Notes: generated by a model not told the origin, from the sequence alone. A stretch of DNA of 64,000 bases from Synergistota bacterium (GCA_025060595.1 JANXBX010000007.1:37785-101784); one strand, 5' to 3'; positions 8,833 to 18,243 are shown, numbered from the stretch's first letter. Program-made: numbers and translations.

Positions 8833-9064
8833 CTTCCTCACCCCCTTTATTAAGCATAATAGATATAAGTTTATAGAGCTCTTTCTCTTCTAAGAAAGAG
8901 ACGAGAAAGAGCTCTATTTCCCACTTTCCAGGAGATACTTCCTCTATCTCTGAAACTTTTAAGGGAAGAACGCCAAAAAGGTGAATATTTTCTAATAAAA
9001 ACTTTATTTTCTTATAACTATCTACCTTTAGACTTACCAGGCGAATATGGGAAAACTTTCGCAA
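8810..9064 (-). CDS. Small hypothetical protein between glyA and hydrolase
   Basis: An 84-residue ORF I do not recognise. It overlaps the end of glyA by 31 bp and the start of the hydrolase by 23 bp, a pattern of translational coupling that argues it is real. The start would be a TTG preceded by AAGGAAAT. Residues ~10-75 alternate strands and helices ([20 protein letters not shown], then [11 protein letters not shown] and [12 protein letters not shown]), which could be a small alpha/beta ferredoxin-like (ACT-like) fold, but no motif confirms that. The C-terminus is acidic (GGEEDESF). Confidence 0.5.
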   Translation of the reverse strand: MRKFSHIRLVSLKVDSYKKIKFLLENIHLFGVLPLKVSEIEEVSPGKWEIELFLVSFLEEKELYKLISIMLNKGGEEDESFICN

Positions 9065-10272
9065 ATTTCCTTAACCCTACTTTTAACTAAAGAAAGCTCC
9101 CTTTCATTATATCTATTTTTAATCGCTCTATATATAAGATCAGCAATCTCCTCCATTTCTTTAGTTCCCATGCCTCTTGTTGTCAAAGCTGGTGTTCCTA
9201 ATCTTATTCCACTTGTTATAAATGGAGAATTAGGATCGTAAGGAATCATATTCTTATTTACAGTAATTCCCACACTCTCTAAGAGTTTTTCAGCTTCTCT
9301 TCCGGTTATATTAAAATTTCTTAGGTCAATCAATATTAAATGATTATCCGTACCTCCACTTACAAGCCTAAAACCTCTATCTTTAAGAGACTTCGCAAGA
9401 ACCTTAGCATTCTCAACTATTTTTTGAGCATACTCCTTAAAGCTAGAAGTTGACGCCTCAAGGAAGCACACCGCTTTTGCCGCTATCACATGCATTAATG
9501 GCCCGCCTTGTATACCTGGGAAAACCATCTTATCTATTTGAGAAGCATATTCTCCTTTACACAAAATAAAAGCACCTCGTGGTCCCCTCAGGGTTTTGTG
9601 AGTTGTAGAAGTAATAAAGTCAGAATGAGTTACAGGGTTAGGATGAACGCCACCTGCTACTAAGCCAGCTATATGAGCCATATCAACCATAAGATAAGCA
9701 TTTACAGCATCAGCTATCTCCTTAAACTTTTTAAAGTCTATTACTCTAGGATAGGCACTTGCTCCCGCAACTATAAGCTTTGGTCTTTCTTTTTCTGCTA
9801 ATTTATAAATTTCCTCATAGTTTAACAATTCCGTTTCCCTATCTACACCATAATGAACAACCTCATAGAATATCCCTGAAAAGTTAACAGGACTCCCATG
9901 AGAAAGGTGTCCTCCATGAGCCAGATTCATCGCCATCAGCTTCTCTCCAGGCTTTAAAAATGCAAAATAAACTGCCATATTAGCTTGCGTTCCACAATGA
10001 GGTTGAACATTAGCATGCTCAGCACCAAAAAGCTCACAAACTCTCCTTTTTGCTATTTCTTCAATCCTTTCTACATATTCACAACCACCGTAATACTTCT
10101 TACCAGGATATCCCTCAGCATACTTATTTGTTAAAACCGATCCCTGAGCCTCAAGTATCGCTAAAGAAACAAAGTTCTCACTTGGGATAAGCTCAAGATG
10201 CTCCTTTTGTCTCCTCTCTTCACTAGCTATAAGAGACGCTATCTCTGGATCTACCTTCGCAATAAAATTCAT
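9034..10272 (-). CDS. glyA: Serine hydroxymethyltransferase
   Basis: PLP enzyme converting serine plus THF to glycine plus 5,10-methylene-THF, feeding the same C1 pool as fhs. Motifs: LIPSENFVS near the N-terminus, the tetrahydrofolate and PLP region [32 protein letters not shown], and the PLP lysine in [14 protein letters not shown]. Length (412) is normal. I start at ATG 10272 because GGAGG lies six bases upstream; the caller's GTG at 10275 is too close to it. It is preceded by, and almost abuts, the LOG-like gene, so the two are likely co-transcribed. Confidence 0.97.
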   Translation of the reverse strand: MNFIAKVDPEIASLIASEERRQKEHLELIPSENFVSLAILEAQGSVLTNKYAEGYPGKKYYGGCEYVERIEEIAKRRVCELFGAEHANVQPHCGTQANMAVYFAFLKPGEKLMAMNLAHGGHLSHGSPVNFSGIFYEVVHYGVDRETELLNYEEIYKLAEKERPKLIVAGASAYPRVIDFKKFKEIADAVNAYLMVDMAHIAGLVAGGVHPNPVTHSDFITSTTHKTLRGPRGAFILCKGEYASQIDKMVFPGIQGGPLMHVIAAKAVCFLEASTSSFKEYAQKIVENAKVLAKSLKDRGFRLVSGGTDNHLILIDLRNFNITGREAEKLLESVGITVNKNMIPYDPNSPFITSGIRLGTPALTTRGMGTKEMEEIADLIYRAIKNRYNERELSLVKSRVKEICESFPIFAW

Positions 10273-10275
10273 CAC

Positions 10276-10773
10276 TTACCTCCTCTCTACTTTTAAGATT
10301 TCTTTTATTAACCTTATAGCATCCTCAGGAGAGGATGCTTCATATATCCCTTTAGCCTCGAAGCCTCTCCTTTTAAGTTCCCAACCAGCCAAACTTACAA
10401 CAGGTTTTTCAAGCCTTAAACCTATTGCAATTTCACTCAGGGTCCCATATTCCCCTTCAAAGGCTACTAATATATCTGATGCCTGCGCTATAATGAAATT
10501 TCTAAAATGACCTAAAGCTGTTGGAATAGCGTAAGTTAAATATGGATTTCCTTCATCACGAGAAGAACCGGGAAGTATCCCTATCACTACACCTCCCTCT
10601 TGATACACCCCTTTAGCCACTGCTTCCATTATTCCCCCTCTTCCACCACAAAGCGTAACCCACCCTTCTCTAGCTATTAACCTGCCCATTTTAATTGCAG
10701 AGTCTTCAACATCTTGGCTAAGATTATAACCTCCACCAATCACTCCCACATAAAGCTTCTTTTCCAAAACCAT
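10276..10773 (-). CDS. LOG-like Rossmann protein (TIGR00725-type)
   Basis: A 165-residue nucleotide-binding protein of the lysine-decarboxylase-like/LOG superfamily. It shows the GVIGGGYNL start, CGGRGGIMEAVAKGVYQEGG and EGEYGTLSEIAIGLRLEKPV, which correspond to the GG-R and G-T-x-x-E signatures of LOG phosphoribohydrolases. The second motif is EYGTLSE rather than the canonical PGGxGTxxE, so hydrolysis of nucleoside monophosphates is possible but not certain. It sits directly upstream of glyA with the stop touching the glyA start region. Confidence 0.8.
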   Translation of the reverse strand: MVLEKKLYVGVIGGGYNLSQDVEDSAIKMGRLIAREGWVTLCGGRGGIMEAVAKGVYQEGGVVIGILPGSSRDEGNPYLTYAIPTALGHFRNFIIAQASDILVAFEGEYGTLSEIAIGLRLEKPVVSLAGWELKRRGFEAKGIYEASSPEDAIRLIKEILKVERR

Positions 10774-10877
10774 CCCCCCTTTTCTCCTAATTTTATCATA
10801 TATAAAAGCTTTATCTTCTAATTATAAAGCAAACCTTTTAGTTTCTCTACAATGCGTGTCTTTGTTTTCTATATCTT

Positions 10878-10890
10878 GTGGTATATACTA
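10878..10890 (+). promoter_or_regulatory. Possible promoter element upstream of nrdR
   Basis: An extended -10-like TGGTATATACT with the perfect 8-bp palindrome GTATATAC (10881-10888) lies 30 bp before nrdR; a looser palindrome, CCTAGATATTGG, is centred 20 bp downstream. The pair resembles tandem regulator sites in position, but the bases do not match the usual NrdR box, so this is only a candidate. Confidence 0.3.
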
Positions 10891-10920
10891 AAGAAGATCC
10901 TAGATATTGGGGGTTGTTAA

Positions 10921-11415
10921 ATGAAGTGCCCTTTTTGTGGAGAACCGGAAAGTAAAGTTATAGATTCAAGACCTGTTGAAGATGGATCAGTTATAAGGAG
11001 GAGAAGAGAGTGCTTAAAATGCACAAAGAGATTTACTACTTATGAAAGAATAGAATCTCACTCTATACTTGTTATAAAGAAAGATGGAAGAAGAGAGATG
11101 TTTGACAGAGAAAAAATAATAAGAGGACTTTTAAAAGCCTGTGAAAAGCGTCCTGTATCAAGGGAAAAAATCGAGGAAATAGCTGATGGAATAGAAGCAG
11201 AATTGAGATCTGAAGGAAGAAAAGAAATAACAAGTAAGGAAATAGGGGAGAGAGTTATAGAGGCTCTTAAAGAACTTGATAAGGTAGCTTACGTTAGATT
11301 CGCTTCCGTTTATAGAGAATTTACAGATTTAACACATTTTATAAAGGAGCTAGAAAACCTATTGAATAAAACCATAGAGATAAAGGAGGCGAAGAGGAAT
11401 GGTAAAGAACCTTAA
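10921..11415 (+). CDS. nrdR: Transcriptional repressor NrdR
   Basis: Nucleotide-sensing repressor of ribonucleotide reductase genes. Residues 1-45 form the zinc ribbon with C3-x2-C6 and C31-x2-C34 in [17 protein letters not shown] and [17 protein letters not shown]. The following ~90 residues are the ATP-cone that reads the ATP/dATP ratio. At 164 residues it is slightly longer than typical (~150), with a basic tail. Its 3' end overlaps nrdD by 17 bp, so the repressor is in one operon with its target and may regulate itself. Confidence 0.96.
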   Translation: MKCPFCGEPESKVIDSRPVEDGSVIRRRRECLKCTKRFTTYERIESHSILVIKKDGRREMFDREKIIRGLLKACEKRPVSREKIEEIADGIEAELRSEGRKEITSKEIGERVIEALKELDKVAYVRFASVYREFTDLTHFIKELENLLNKTIEIKEAKRNGKEP

Positions 11416-13483
11416 CCTCTTCGAATTTGGTGAAACAACAGATAAAGCGCTGCTTGTTGAGGCAATATCAAGAGAGGAAACTAGCTCTTGGGATCCTAGA
11501 AAAATATACGAGGCTCTCATAAGAGAAGCAAAAGTAGAGCCTTTGATAGCTCACCAAATAACGAAAGAGGTAGAAGAAATTTTGTTAAACAGCGGAATAA
11601 AACGTACAACAACCGCTTTTATAAGAGAACTTGTAAATGTAAAGCTTTTTGAGCATGGTTTACCTGGAAGAATAATGGACCATGCCCGCGTTGGTATGCC
11701 AATATATGACGTAGAAGAGGTTATATTCTTCCCAAACAAGGAAAACTCTAACACGTCTCATAATCCAGAATCCATAAACTTAACTATAGCTGAAACTATA
11801 TTAAAAGAATACGCTCTAAAAAAGGTATTCTCCCCTGATGTTGCTGACGCTCATCTTGAAGGAGATATTCATATTCATGACCTTGGCATGATAAATAGAC
11901 CATACTGTTCTGGTCAATCCCCAGCATACGTCGTTAAGTTTGGCTTAAATATCCCCTCTATTACTTCTGTTTCTTACCCAGCTCGCCATGCAGAAGTTCT
12001 ACTTGCTCATCTTTTGAAGATGACCTCCGTTCTTCAAAATCACTTTGCGGGAGCAATAGGTTGGGATGCAGTTAATATGTTTTTTGCTCCATTCATCGAA
12101 GGCAGATCAGATAAAGAGGTCAAACAATTAGCTCAGATGTTAATCTTTGAATTTAATCAACTTGCAGGTGGAAGAGGAGGCCAGGTGGCCTTTACAGATA
12201 TAAACCTCTATTGGGAGATTCCAGCTCACTTTAAAGATGTTCCAGCTTTAGGACCAGGTGGAAAACTTACCGATAAAACTTACGGAGAGTACTTGAAAGA
12301 ATCTCAAAGGTTTCTAAAGGCATTATTTGAAGTATATCTCGAAGGAGATGCTCAGGGTAAACCTTTCTTTTTCCCCAAACCACTCCTTCACATAACTGAG
12401 GAATTTTTTAAAACCCCTGGGTGGGAAGAATTCTTAGAACTTGCATGCGAAGTTGCATCTGAAAAAGGAAATACCTATTTCGTATTTGACAGAGGAGGAC
12501 AAGCTAAACTCTCAGAATGCTGTCGACTTCAGTTCGAATTAACTGAAGAGGACTTGAGAGAAGCGTCTACTCCCTGGAAAATGAGATTTTCAGCACTCCA
12601 AAATGTAACTATAAACCTCCCGAGGATAGCCTACAAAGCCAAAACGCAGGAAGAGATCTTCAAAGGAATAGATAAAGCTATGGAGCTTGCCATCTTGGCA
12701 CACCTTCAAAAAAGGGACTTCATTAAGAAACTCTTAAGCTTGGGAATAGTAAGTCCATTAACACTTTTACTAATAAACCATGATGGAGAACCCTATCTCC
12801 GTTGGAATAAGGTCTCCTTCCTAATAGGACTTCTAGGATTAAACGAAGCAGTACAATATTGGACAGGTAAGGAACTTCACGAATCTGAGGAGGCTTATAA
12901 ACTGGGACTTACAATAGTAAACTATATGTCATTAAAATGTCAAGAGCTAGGCCAAAAGTTTAACCTGAGACTCGTTCTTGAGCAAACACCTGCAGAATCT
13001 ACCGCTTATCGCCTTGCTCGCCTTGACTTAAAACACTATCCTGATAAAGCTTCAAGGGTTGTTAAAGGAAGTATTCATGATGGGGGGGTTTATTACACGA
13101 ACTCTACGCACCTAAATTATTCAGCAGACATTAACCCAATAGAAAGGGTTATAAAGGAAGGGGAATTTCATCCGCTTATAAAAGCAGGAGCTATAACTCA
13201 CATCTGGATGGGTGAATACAAACCAAATCCGAAAGCCTTAGCCAAATTTGTAGAGAAAACATTTAGAAATAGTCAAAATACCCAGATAGCCTTTTCTCCA
13301 GAATTTACTATATGTCTAGACTGTGGGAAAACCTCAAGAGGCTTAAATGAATTCTGCCCCTACTGTAGATCCAAAAACATAGATGGTATAACAAGAATAA
13401 CCGGATACTTTACAAGAACATCAAGCTGGAACAAAGGTAAGAAAGCGGAATTAAAAGATAGAAGGAGGCTCAAAATAGCTTGA
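11399..13483 (+). CDS. nrdD: Anaerobic ribonucleoside-triphosphate reductase (class III)
   Basis: Oxygen-sensitive glycyl-radical enzyme making dNTPs from NTPs. N-terminal residues ~15-80 look like an ATP-cone ([16 protein letters not shown]...[17 protein letters not shown]). The core carries [15 protein letters not shown], the CCRLQFEL active-site region and the conserved NLPRIAY. A C-terminal zinc site is visible ([20 protein letters not shown]), followed by the glycyl-radical loop RITGYF and [22 protein letters not shown] precedes the ATG. Full length at 694 residues; the activase gene overlaps its stop. Confidence 0.96.
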   Translation: MVKNLNLFEFGETTDKALLVEAISREETSSWDPRKIYEALIREAKVEPLIAHQITKEVEEILLNSGIKRTTTAFIRELVNVKLFEHGLPGRIMDHARVGMPIYDVEEVIFFPNKENSNTSHNPESINLTIAETILKEYALKKVFSPDVADAHLEGDIHIHDLGMINRPYCSGQSPAYVVKFGLNIPSITSVSYPARHAEVLLAHLLKMTSVLQNHFAGAIGWDAVNMFFAPFIEGRSDKEVKQLAQMLIFEFNQLAGGRGGQVAFTDINLYWEIPAHFKDVPALGPGGKLTDKTYGEYLKESQRFLKALFEVYLEGDAQGKPFFFPKPLLHITEEFFKTPGWEEFLELACEVASEKGNTYFVFDRGGQAKLSECCRLQFELTEEDLREASTPWKMRFSALQNVTINLPRIAYKAKTQEEIFKGIDKAMELAILAHLQKRDFIKKLLSLGIVSPLTLLLINHDGEPYLRWNKVSFLIGLLGLNEAVQYWTGKELHESEEAYKLGLTIVNYMSLKCQELGQKFNLRLVLEQTPAESTAYRLARLDLKHYPDKASRVVKGSIHDGGVYYTNSTHLNYSADINPIERVIKEGEFHPLIKAGAITHIWMGEYKPNPKALAKFVEKTFRNSQNTQIAFSPEFTICLDCGKTSRGLNEFCPYCRSKNIDGITRITGYFTRTSSWNKGKKAELKDRRRLKIA

Positions 13484-14160
13484 GTATAAAGGTTGCGACT
13501 TGGCTTGAAACAAGCTTTATAGATTGGGACGGCAATATAACAGCAGTACTTTTCACACCAGGCTGTAATTTCCGCTGCCCCTTCTGTCATAATCACGAAA
13601 TAGTCTTTTACAAAGGAGAAGGAGCTCCCTTAGAAGAAGTTTTAGAATCTTTAGAAAAATACAAAGAATGGTTGGATGGCATAGTAATAAGCGGAGGAGA
13701 ACCGACTATACATGAAATGTTACCAGATGCTATCAAAATGATAAAAGAAAAGGGATGGAAAGTTAAGCTTGACACAAATGGTTCTAATCCTGAAATGATC
13801 GAATTGCTTCTTAAAGAACAATTGGTAGATTATATAGCGATGGATATTAAAACTTCTTTTGACAAATATGAAAAGGTTACCGGAGTGAAGGTTAATAAAG
13901 AAGCAATCTTAAGAAGTATAAAAATATTACTTCCATTAGAAGGAAAAGTGGAATTTAGAACAACAGTAGTGCCTCATGCTGTTAGCGCTGAAGATATTCG
14001 AGAAATAAGAAAAATTATAGGAAGTAGGGCAAAATACGTACTTCAAGCTTTCTCCCCAGAAAACACTAGCAATCCCTTTTTTAAAAATCTTAAACCTTAC
14101 AAAGCTTGCGAAGTTCGCCTTTGGGACAAAAATGCTATACTCCGAGGATTTAAAGATTAG
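13480..14160 (+). CDS. nrdG: Anaerobic RNR-activating radical SAM protein
   Basis: Radical SAM activase that installs the glycyl radical on NrdD. The [4Fe-4S] motif is C29-x3-C33-x2-C36 in FTPGCNFRCPFCHN, with the SAM-binding GGE motif in VISGGEPTIH. At 226 residues it is longer than the E. coli NrdG type (~155) and matches the longer 'anaerobic RNR activating protein' subfamily common in thermophiles. The TTG start overlaps the nrdD stop (TTGA), with GGAGG 11 bases upstream. It converges on the PQQ-propeller gene. Confidence 0.92.
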   Translation: MSIKVATWLETSFIDWDGNITAVLFTPGCNFRCPFCHNHEIVFYKGEGAPLEEVLESLEKYKEWLDGIVISGGEPTIHEMLPDAIKMIKEKGWKVKLDTNGSNPEMIELLLKEQLVDYIAMDIKTSFDKYEKVTGVKVNKEAILRSIKILLPLEGKVEFRTTVVPHAVSAEDIREIRKIIGSRAKYVLQAFSPENTSNPFFKNLKPYKACEVRLWDKNAILRGFKD

Positions 14161-14175
14161 ATATATAATATAACT

Positions 14176-15282
14176 TCACTCTGGTTCTCTTCCCGTCCTC
14201 GCATTATTTCCCTGAAATGTTGGCCAGTTAGACTGAGAACTGCTCGTTTTCACACAATAAAGTTTTCCACTAACAGTTCCTACAAAAAGCCTTTCCCCTT
14301 TTGCCACAGGAGATGAATAAGCTACATTATCTAATTCAAGACTCCACCTTTTCTCACCGCTTGAAGTCTCGATACAATAAAGCTTACCTTTTAAATCAAC
14401 AAAATAAATATATCCAGCCGTAGGACATAGCGAAGAAGGATATCCTCCATCAGCTTTATAAGACCAAATAATGCTTCCTCTTTTAGGGCTTATAGCATAT
14501 AAGCTACCATCTGATAGAGATAAGAGAACTTTATTATCGCTATAAGAAGGGGGAGAAACTATTTTTTTGTTAAATGAAACTTCCCACAATTTTGCTCCAT
14601 CATCAAGGTCTAAACAATAAAGCTTTCCTGAAGATGTAGCTACATATACTTGACTATTATCATCTATACACACTTCTAGTTCCACAGGAGCATCCGAATC
14701 AAAATTCCATAAAACCTCACCATTAGAAACACTTATACAGTAAACCTTCCCCAAAGAAGAACCTATAACAAGTTTCCCTTTTTCTATAGCTGGAGATGCA
14801 TATAAAGCTCCTTCTAACTTCTTAAGCCAAACAGGGTTTCCGTCTAGAGAAAATGCATATATACTACCATCTGTACTTGCAAAAAACATTTTATTCTCAT
14901 ATAAGGCAGGGGATGAGGTCAATGGAGAAGAAACCTCTTTTTCCCAAATCCTACTACCGTTATCCAAACTTAAACAATAAATTTTACCCTTTGTCAACGC
15001 AGAAGAGGTTATAAAAACTCTTCCACTCGCCATAAGAGGTGTTGAAAAAATAGTTTCATCCTCGCTTAGCTCTACTCTCCAAACCACTCTACCATCCACA
15101 TCAAGACAAACAACCAACCCTTCTAAACCATTAATAACTATTTTATTCCCATCTATGCTTGGAGAAGAGTATACTGAAAAACCTAAAGAGTAGCTCCATA
15201 TTTCTTCCCCTTCTTCCTCTTCTTCACAAGCATGTAAGCTAAGACATAAAACCACTATTAGAAGAAGTAATAGTTTTTTCAA
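14176..15282 (-). CDS. PQQ-type beta-propeller lipoprotein
   Basis: Predicted lipoprotein: signal peptide of residues 1-18 and lipobox LHAC with C19 as the lipidation site, followed by a run of glutamates. The remainder is about seven or eight repeats of the PQQ-like blade pattern (for example KLYCLDLDDGAKLWEVSF, SPALYENKMFFASTDGSIYAF), giving a beta-propeller outside the membrane. The C-terminal WPTFQGNNARTG motif is one that usually opens such proteins, which fits a circularly closed propeller. It resembles BamB-like or WD-type lipoproteins but no enzyme residues stand out. Its start overlaps the coiled-coil gene by four bases. Confidence 0.85.
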   Translation of the reverse strand: MKKLLLLLIVVLCLSLHACEEEEEGEEIWSYSLGFSVYSSPSIDGNKIVINGLEGLVVCLDVDGRVVWRVELSEDETIFSTPLMASGRVFITSSALTKGKIYCLSLDNGSRIWEKEVSSPLTSSPALYENKMFFASTDGSIYAFSLDGNPVWLKKLEGALYASPAIEKGKLVIGSSLGKVYCISVSNGEVLWNFDSDAPVELEVCIDDNSQVYVATSSGKLYCLDLDDGAKLWEVSFNKKIVSPPSYSDNKVLLSLSDGSLYAISPKRGSIIWSYKADGGYPSSLCPTAGYIYFVDLKGKLYCIETSSGEKRWSLELDNVAYSSPVAKGERLFVGTVSGKLYCVKTSSSQSNWPTFQGNNARTGREPE

Positions 15283-15929
15283 GATTTTCCCTCATCTCCT
15301 TTTTCTTTTGAAAGCTTTCTAAAAGTTTTTTCAAGTTGAAGAAAAACTAAAAAAGATAAAAGAACTAAATTAACTATCAAAAGACTAATTATCTTAAACT
15401 GGGTTCCTTTGGAATTCTCAAACTCTCTTTTGGAGAGTTCAGTAAGCTTTCTAAGCTCTTCTCCCGCCGATATCAAATGATCCTTAAGAGCCTGAGCCTC
15501 CTTTGTCAGATCTTCAACATTTTTAAACACCACCATGGCTCTTCTCATTACAGTAGTGAGAAAATCAAGTTTACTTAGAAACTCTTCCCTTACAAACTTA
15601 CTTTCCTCATCCAACCTCTTTAAGATATCCCCACGTAAGCCATCCAAGAGCCCTTTAATAGAAAGGATCTCCTCTCTCAACGGCTCAAGATCGGTTCTAG
15701 AAGCCTCTATTTTCTTAAAAATTTCCATTAAAATCTTTTGAAGTTCAGAAAGACCAATTTGTAAAGTTTTTAAGGTTTCCGAAAAACCTTTAATGTCCTC
15801 TCCTGTTATAACTATGCTCCCCACTTGAGGCTGAAGATGCACAGTTCCAATCTCTCGGGAGTAAACCTCTGAGGTCAAAAAAACAAGAAAAATTATACCT
15901 ATTAATATTAACCCTCGTTTCTTTTTCAA
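15279..15929 (-). CDS. Two-anchor coiled-coil membrane protein, unknown function
   Basis: A 216-residue protein I do not recognise. Residues ~5-22 (RGLILIGIIFLVFLTSEVYS) form a signal peptide or first anchor, residues ~45-170 are a long heptad-rich coiled coil (LQIGLSELQKILMEIFKK, LTKEAQALKDHLISAGEEL), and residues ~176-197 a clear transmembrane helix with a basic cytoplasmic tail. The layout suggests a coiled coil held outside the membrane. The TTG start follows AAAGGAGGTG. It is translationally coupled to the PQQ lipoprotein, so the pair may act together at the cell envelope. Confidence 0.75.
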   Translation of the reverse strand: MKKKRGLILIGIIFLVFLTSEVYSREIGTVHLQPQVGSIVITGEDIKGFSETLKTLQIGLSELQKILMEIFKKIEASRTDLEPLREEILSIKGLLDGLRGDILKRLDEESKFVREEFLSKLDFLTTVMRRAMVVFKNVEDLTKEAQALKDHLISAGEELRKLTELSKREFENSKGTQFKIISLLIVNLVLLSFLVFLQLEKTFRKLSKEKGDEGKS

Positions 15930-15966
15930 TTAGGGGCACCTCCTTTTTTAACTAACCTTATCAGGC

Positions 15967-16416
15967 TTAAAAGTAATCTTTATTGTTAAGAACCCATCGT
16001 AAAAAGGGGTATCCTAATGCGAAACAAGCAATAGCCTCTCCTAAAGCTATATACATAACTGTAACCCAATAAGGAAGATTAAAGATGAAATGTAAATATA
16101 AACTTACTCCAAAAGCATTAACTACAATAGGAGGTAAGGGGGCAAGCTGTGGTTTTGGCATAATTGAGGTTAAGAATCCAGCAAGTAAGGTGCATAAGCT
16201 CCCCCCAATTACGTCCCATACACCTAGTCCGCCATATATATTAGCAACTATACATCCTCCAAACAAACCCCACATATAAACCCTTCTCACATAAGGCAAA
16301 ACTGTGAGAGCTTCCGTAATTCTAACCTGGACAGGGCCATAACTTATAGGAGCTAAGAGAATAGTTAGAACAGCATACAAGCTTCCTATTAAGGCTACTT
16401 TTGTTATGATCTTCAT
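15967..16416 (-). CDS. queT: QueT-family queuosine precursor transporter
   Basis: Small membrane protein of the QueT family, an ECF substrate-binding component thought to import queuosine precursors. It has the family N-terminus KVALIGSLYAVLTILLAPISYGPVQVRITEALTVLPY and further hydrophobic segments (about five or six helices) over 149 residues. No ECF energising genes are in the window, as expected for a shared module. The ATG is only 7 bp beyond a TATAAT on the same strand and has no ribosome-binding site, so its mRNA may be leaderless. It heads an operon with the two envelope genes downstream. Confidence 0.9.
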   Translation of the reverse strand: MKIITKVALIGSLYAVLTILLAPISYGPVQVRITEALTVLPYVRRVYMWGLFGGCIVANIYGGLGVWDVIGGSLCTLLAGFLTSIMPKPQLAPLPPIVVNAFGVSLYLHFIFNLPYWVTVMYIALGEAIACFALGYPFLRWVLNNKDYF

Positions 16417-16423
16417 GGTAGTT

Positions 16424-16429
16424 ATTATA
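16424..16429 (-). promoter_or_regulatory. -10 element of queT, possible leaderless start
   Basis: Consensus TATAAT on the minus strand, 7 bp ahead of the queT ATG. Transcription would begin at or near the A of the start codon. The -35 is weak. Confidence 0.5.
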
Positions 16430-16440
16430 CCACAATCTTA

Positions 16441-16449
16441 TGATATACT
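16441..16449 (+). promoter_or_regulatory. Extended -10 element of the DUF1445-MtdB operon
   Basis: TGATATACT is an extended -10 (TG-n-TATACT) 57 bp upstream of the DUF1445 start. It lies within 20 bp of the divergent queT -10, so the two promoters overlap and probably compete. The -35 is weak. Confidence 0.5.
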
Positions 16450-16505
16450 TAGAAAGTGAAGAAAAGAAGCAGAGAAATGGATAGAGGGTGGAGGAGGAGG
16501 AAAAA

Positions 16506-17276
16506 ATGACCCCGAAAGAAATAAGAACCCTTATAAGGGAAGAAAGATGGACAAAACCCACATCAGGTTTAGCACCATCTTATGCTCAAGCTAATCTAGT
16601 AATTCTCCCTAAAGAAGATGCTTTTGATTTCCTCCTTTTTGCTCAAAGAAATCCAAAACCCTGTCCTATATTAGAAGTTTTAGATGTGGGAGACCCTAAA
16701 CCTAAGATTATGGCTTCCGACGCTGATATTAGATATGATTTACCTAAGTACCGGATATACATAAATGGGGAACTTGTAGATGAACCGTTAAACATAGAAA
16801 AGTACTGGAGAGATGACCTCGTAGCCTTTTTAATAGGATGCAGCTTCTCTTTTGAATGGGCTCTTTTAGAAGAAGGTATCCCTGTGAGACACATAGAAAA
16901 TGGAAGAAATGTGCCGATGTATATAACTAATATACAATGTATACCCGCAGGAAAGTTTCGAGGTCCTATGGTAGTTAGCGCTCGCCCAATACCGTTTAAT
17001 CTAGTCACAAGAGCTACCCTAATAACATCAAGGTTTCCAAGAGTACATGGAGCCCCAATCCACATAGGCTACCCAGAGTTAATAGGTATAAGAAATATAA
17101 TGGAACCGGATTTTGGTGATCCCCCTATAATCGAAGAAGGAGACATTATGGTTTTTTGGGCATGTGGGGTAACGCCTCAAGCTATTGCTATGCAAATCAA
17201 ACTTAAATTTATGATAACCCATTCTCCAGGCCACATGTTTATAACAGATATCAAGAATTCAGAACTTACACTTTAA
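16506..17276 (+). CDS. DUF1445 / D-glutamate cyclase-like putative hydro-lyase
   Basis: Member of the DUF1445 family, annotated as putative hydro-lyase and related to the D-glutamate cyclase that interconverts D-glutamate and 5-oxo-D-proline. The 256-residue protein opens with TSGLAPSYAQANLVILPKEDAFDFLLFAQRNPKPCP, then AFLIGCSFSFEWALLEEGIPVRH, RNVPMY.TNI, and ends with FWACGVTPQAIA and ITHSPGHMFITD, all family hallmarks. I start at ATG 16506, five bases after GAGGAGGAGG; a GTG at 16488 would overlap that site. It is followed after 15 bp by the MtdB-like gene. The reaction in this organism is not proven. Confidence 0.88.
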   Translation: MTPKEIRTLIREERWTKPTSGLAPSYAQANLVILPKEDAFDFLLFAQRNPKPCPILEVLDVGDPKPKIMASDADIRYDLPKYRIYINGELVDEPLNIEKYWRDDLVAFLIGCSFSFEWALLEEGIPVRHIENGRNVPMYITNIQCIPAGKFRGPMVVSARPIPFNLVTRATLITSRFPRVHGAPIHIGYPELIGIRNIMEPDFGDPPIIEEGDIMVFWACGVTPQAIAMQIKLKFMITHSPGHMFITDIKNSELTL

Positions 17277-17291
17277 AGAGGTGTCCTAAAA

Positions 17292-18188
17292 ATGGAAGGT
17301 AGAAAAAAGATTTTTCTTTTTATTACAAGCGAAAAACACCCGAGCCCTTTTGACATTTTCGTAATGTATGATGCGGGAGCAGATGCAGTTTTATCTTATG
17401 GGAATGTTCTACCAGAAGAAGTTTCTAAACTCGTTATTGATACAATGTTCTCAAGGGGACCAAAAGGCATAAAGAACACTGCTATCCTTATAGGAGGAAA
17501 TACAATAAATGAAGGTAAAAGATTGCTTGAAGAAGTCAAAAAAACTTTATTTGCACCTTTTGAAATATCCTTTGCCTTTGATCCCCGAGGAGCATGTACT
17601 ACTGGAGCAGCTATAGTAGCTCTTGTTAAAAAGTTTTTTGAATTAAAACTTGGAGAAAATTTAGAGGGGAAAACTGCTTCGATCCTTGCAGGAGGAGGTA
17701 ACATAGGTTCAATGACATCTTACATCTTAGCTTCTCAAAAAGTTAAAGTTAACATAGTAGACATAGACCTACATCGAGCAAATGAAACCGCTTCAAACAT
17801 AAACTTTGAATACAGCGAGGAAATTGCTCACGCCTTTGGAGTAGATAAGATTGAAGAAGCTTGCTTAGATTCTGATCTAATTATATCTACAGGACCACCA
17901 GGCGTGGAAATCCTGAAATTGGAAAAGTTAAAAAAATTAAAGAAGTGTAAATTACTATTAGACACAAATCCTATACCACCTTATGGTATAGAAGGACTTA
18001 CGCCAGACTACATGGTAAACGAAGTCATACCTGGCATATATGGCATTGGATCTAAAGCTATAGGAGCTTTAAAACTTAAAACAGAGAGAGCTTTCCTTAA
18101 AAAAACATTAGAAGCTCCAAAAGGATTCTTCGGGCCTTTTGAAGCCTTTGAGATCGCTTATTCTATGACTTCTTTTAATGTCGGATAA
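17292..18188 (+). CDS. Methylene-tetrahydromethanopterin dehydrogenase-like protein (MtdB family)
   Basis: Homologue of the MtdA/MtdB dehydrogenases of methylotrophs, which oxidise methylene-H4MPT (or H4F) with NAD(P). The N-terminal catalytic domain shows KHPSPFDIFVMYDAGADAVLSYGNV, FSRGPKGIKNTAILIGG and FAFDPRGACTTGAAIVALV; residues ~125-260 form a Rossmann domain with the nucleotide loop SILAGGGNIGSM. The C-terminal IGSKAIGALKLKTERAF segment also matches. The usual SNTTAA-type stretch reads ACTTGA here. The neighbouring fhs and glyA genes imply tetrahydrofolate as C1 carrier, so the true cofactor and substrate are open. It is in an operon with DUF1445. Confidence 0.82.
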   Translation: MEGRKKIFLFITSEKHPSPFDIFVMYDAGADAVLSYGNVLPEEVSKLVIDTMFSRGPKGIKNTAILIGGNTINEGKRLLEEVKKTLFAPFEISFAFDPRGACTTGAAIVALVKKFFELKLGENLEGKTASILAGGGNIGSMTSYILASQKVKVNIVDIDLHRANETASNINFEYSEEIAHAFGVDKIEEACLDSDLIISTGPPGVEILKLEKLKKLKKCKLLLDTNPIPPYGIEGLTPDYMVNEVIPGIYGIGSKAIGALKLKTERAFLKKTLEAPKGFFGPFEAFEIAYSMTSFNVG

Positions 18189-18243
18189 TGTATCTTATGT
18201 TAAATAAACCGCTTAAAATAATATCGAAAGGAGGTTTTAATCA

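Noticed and set aside
10877..10910. Tandem NrdR boxes upstream of nrdR
   Set aside because: Two palindromic cores are 20 bp apart, which fits the spacing, but their bases do not match the usual ACAC...GTGT half-sites, so I list only a weak promoter candidate.
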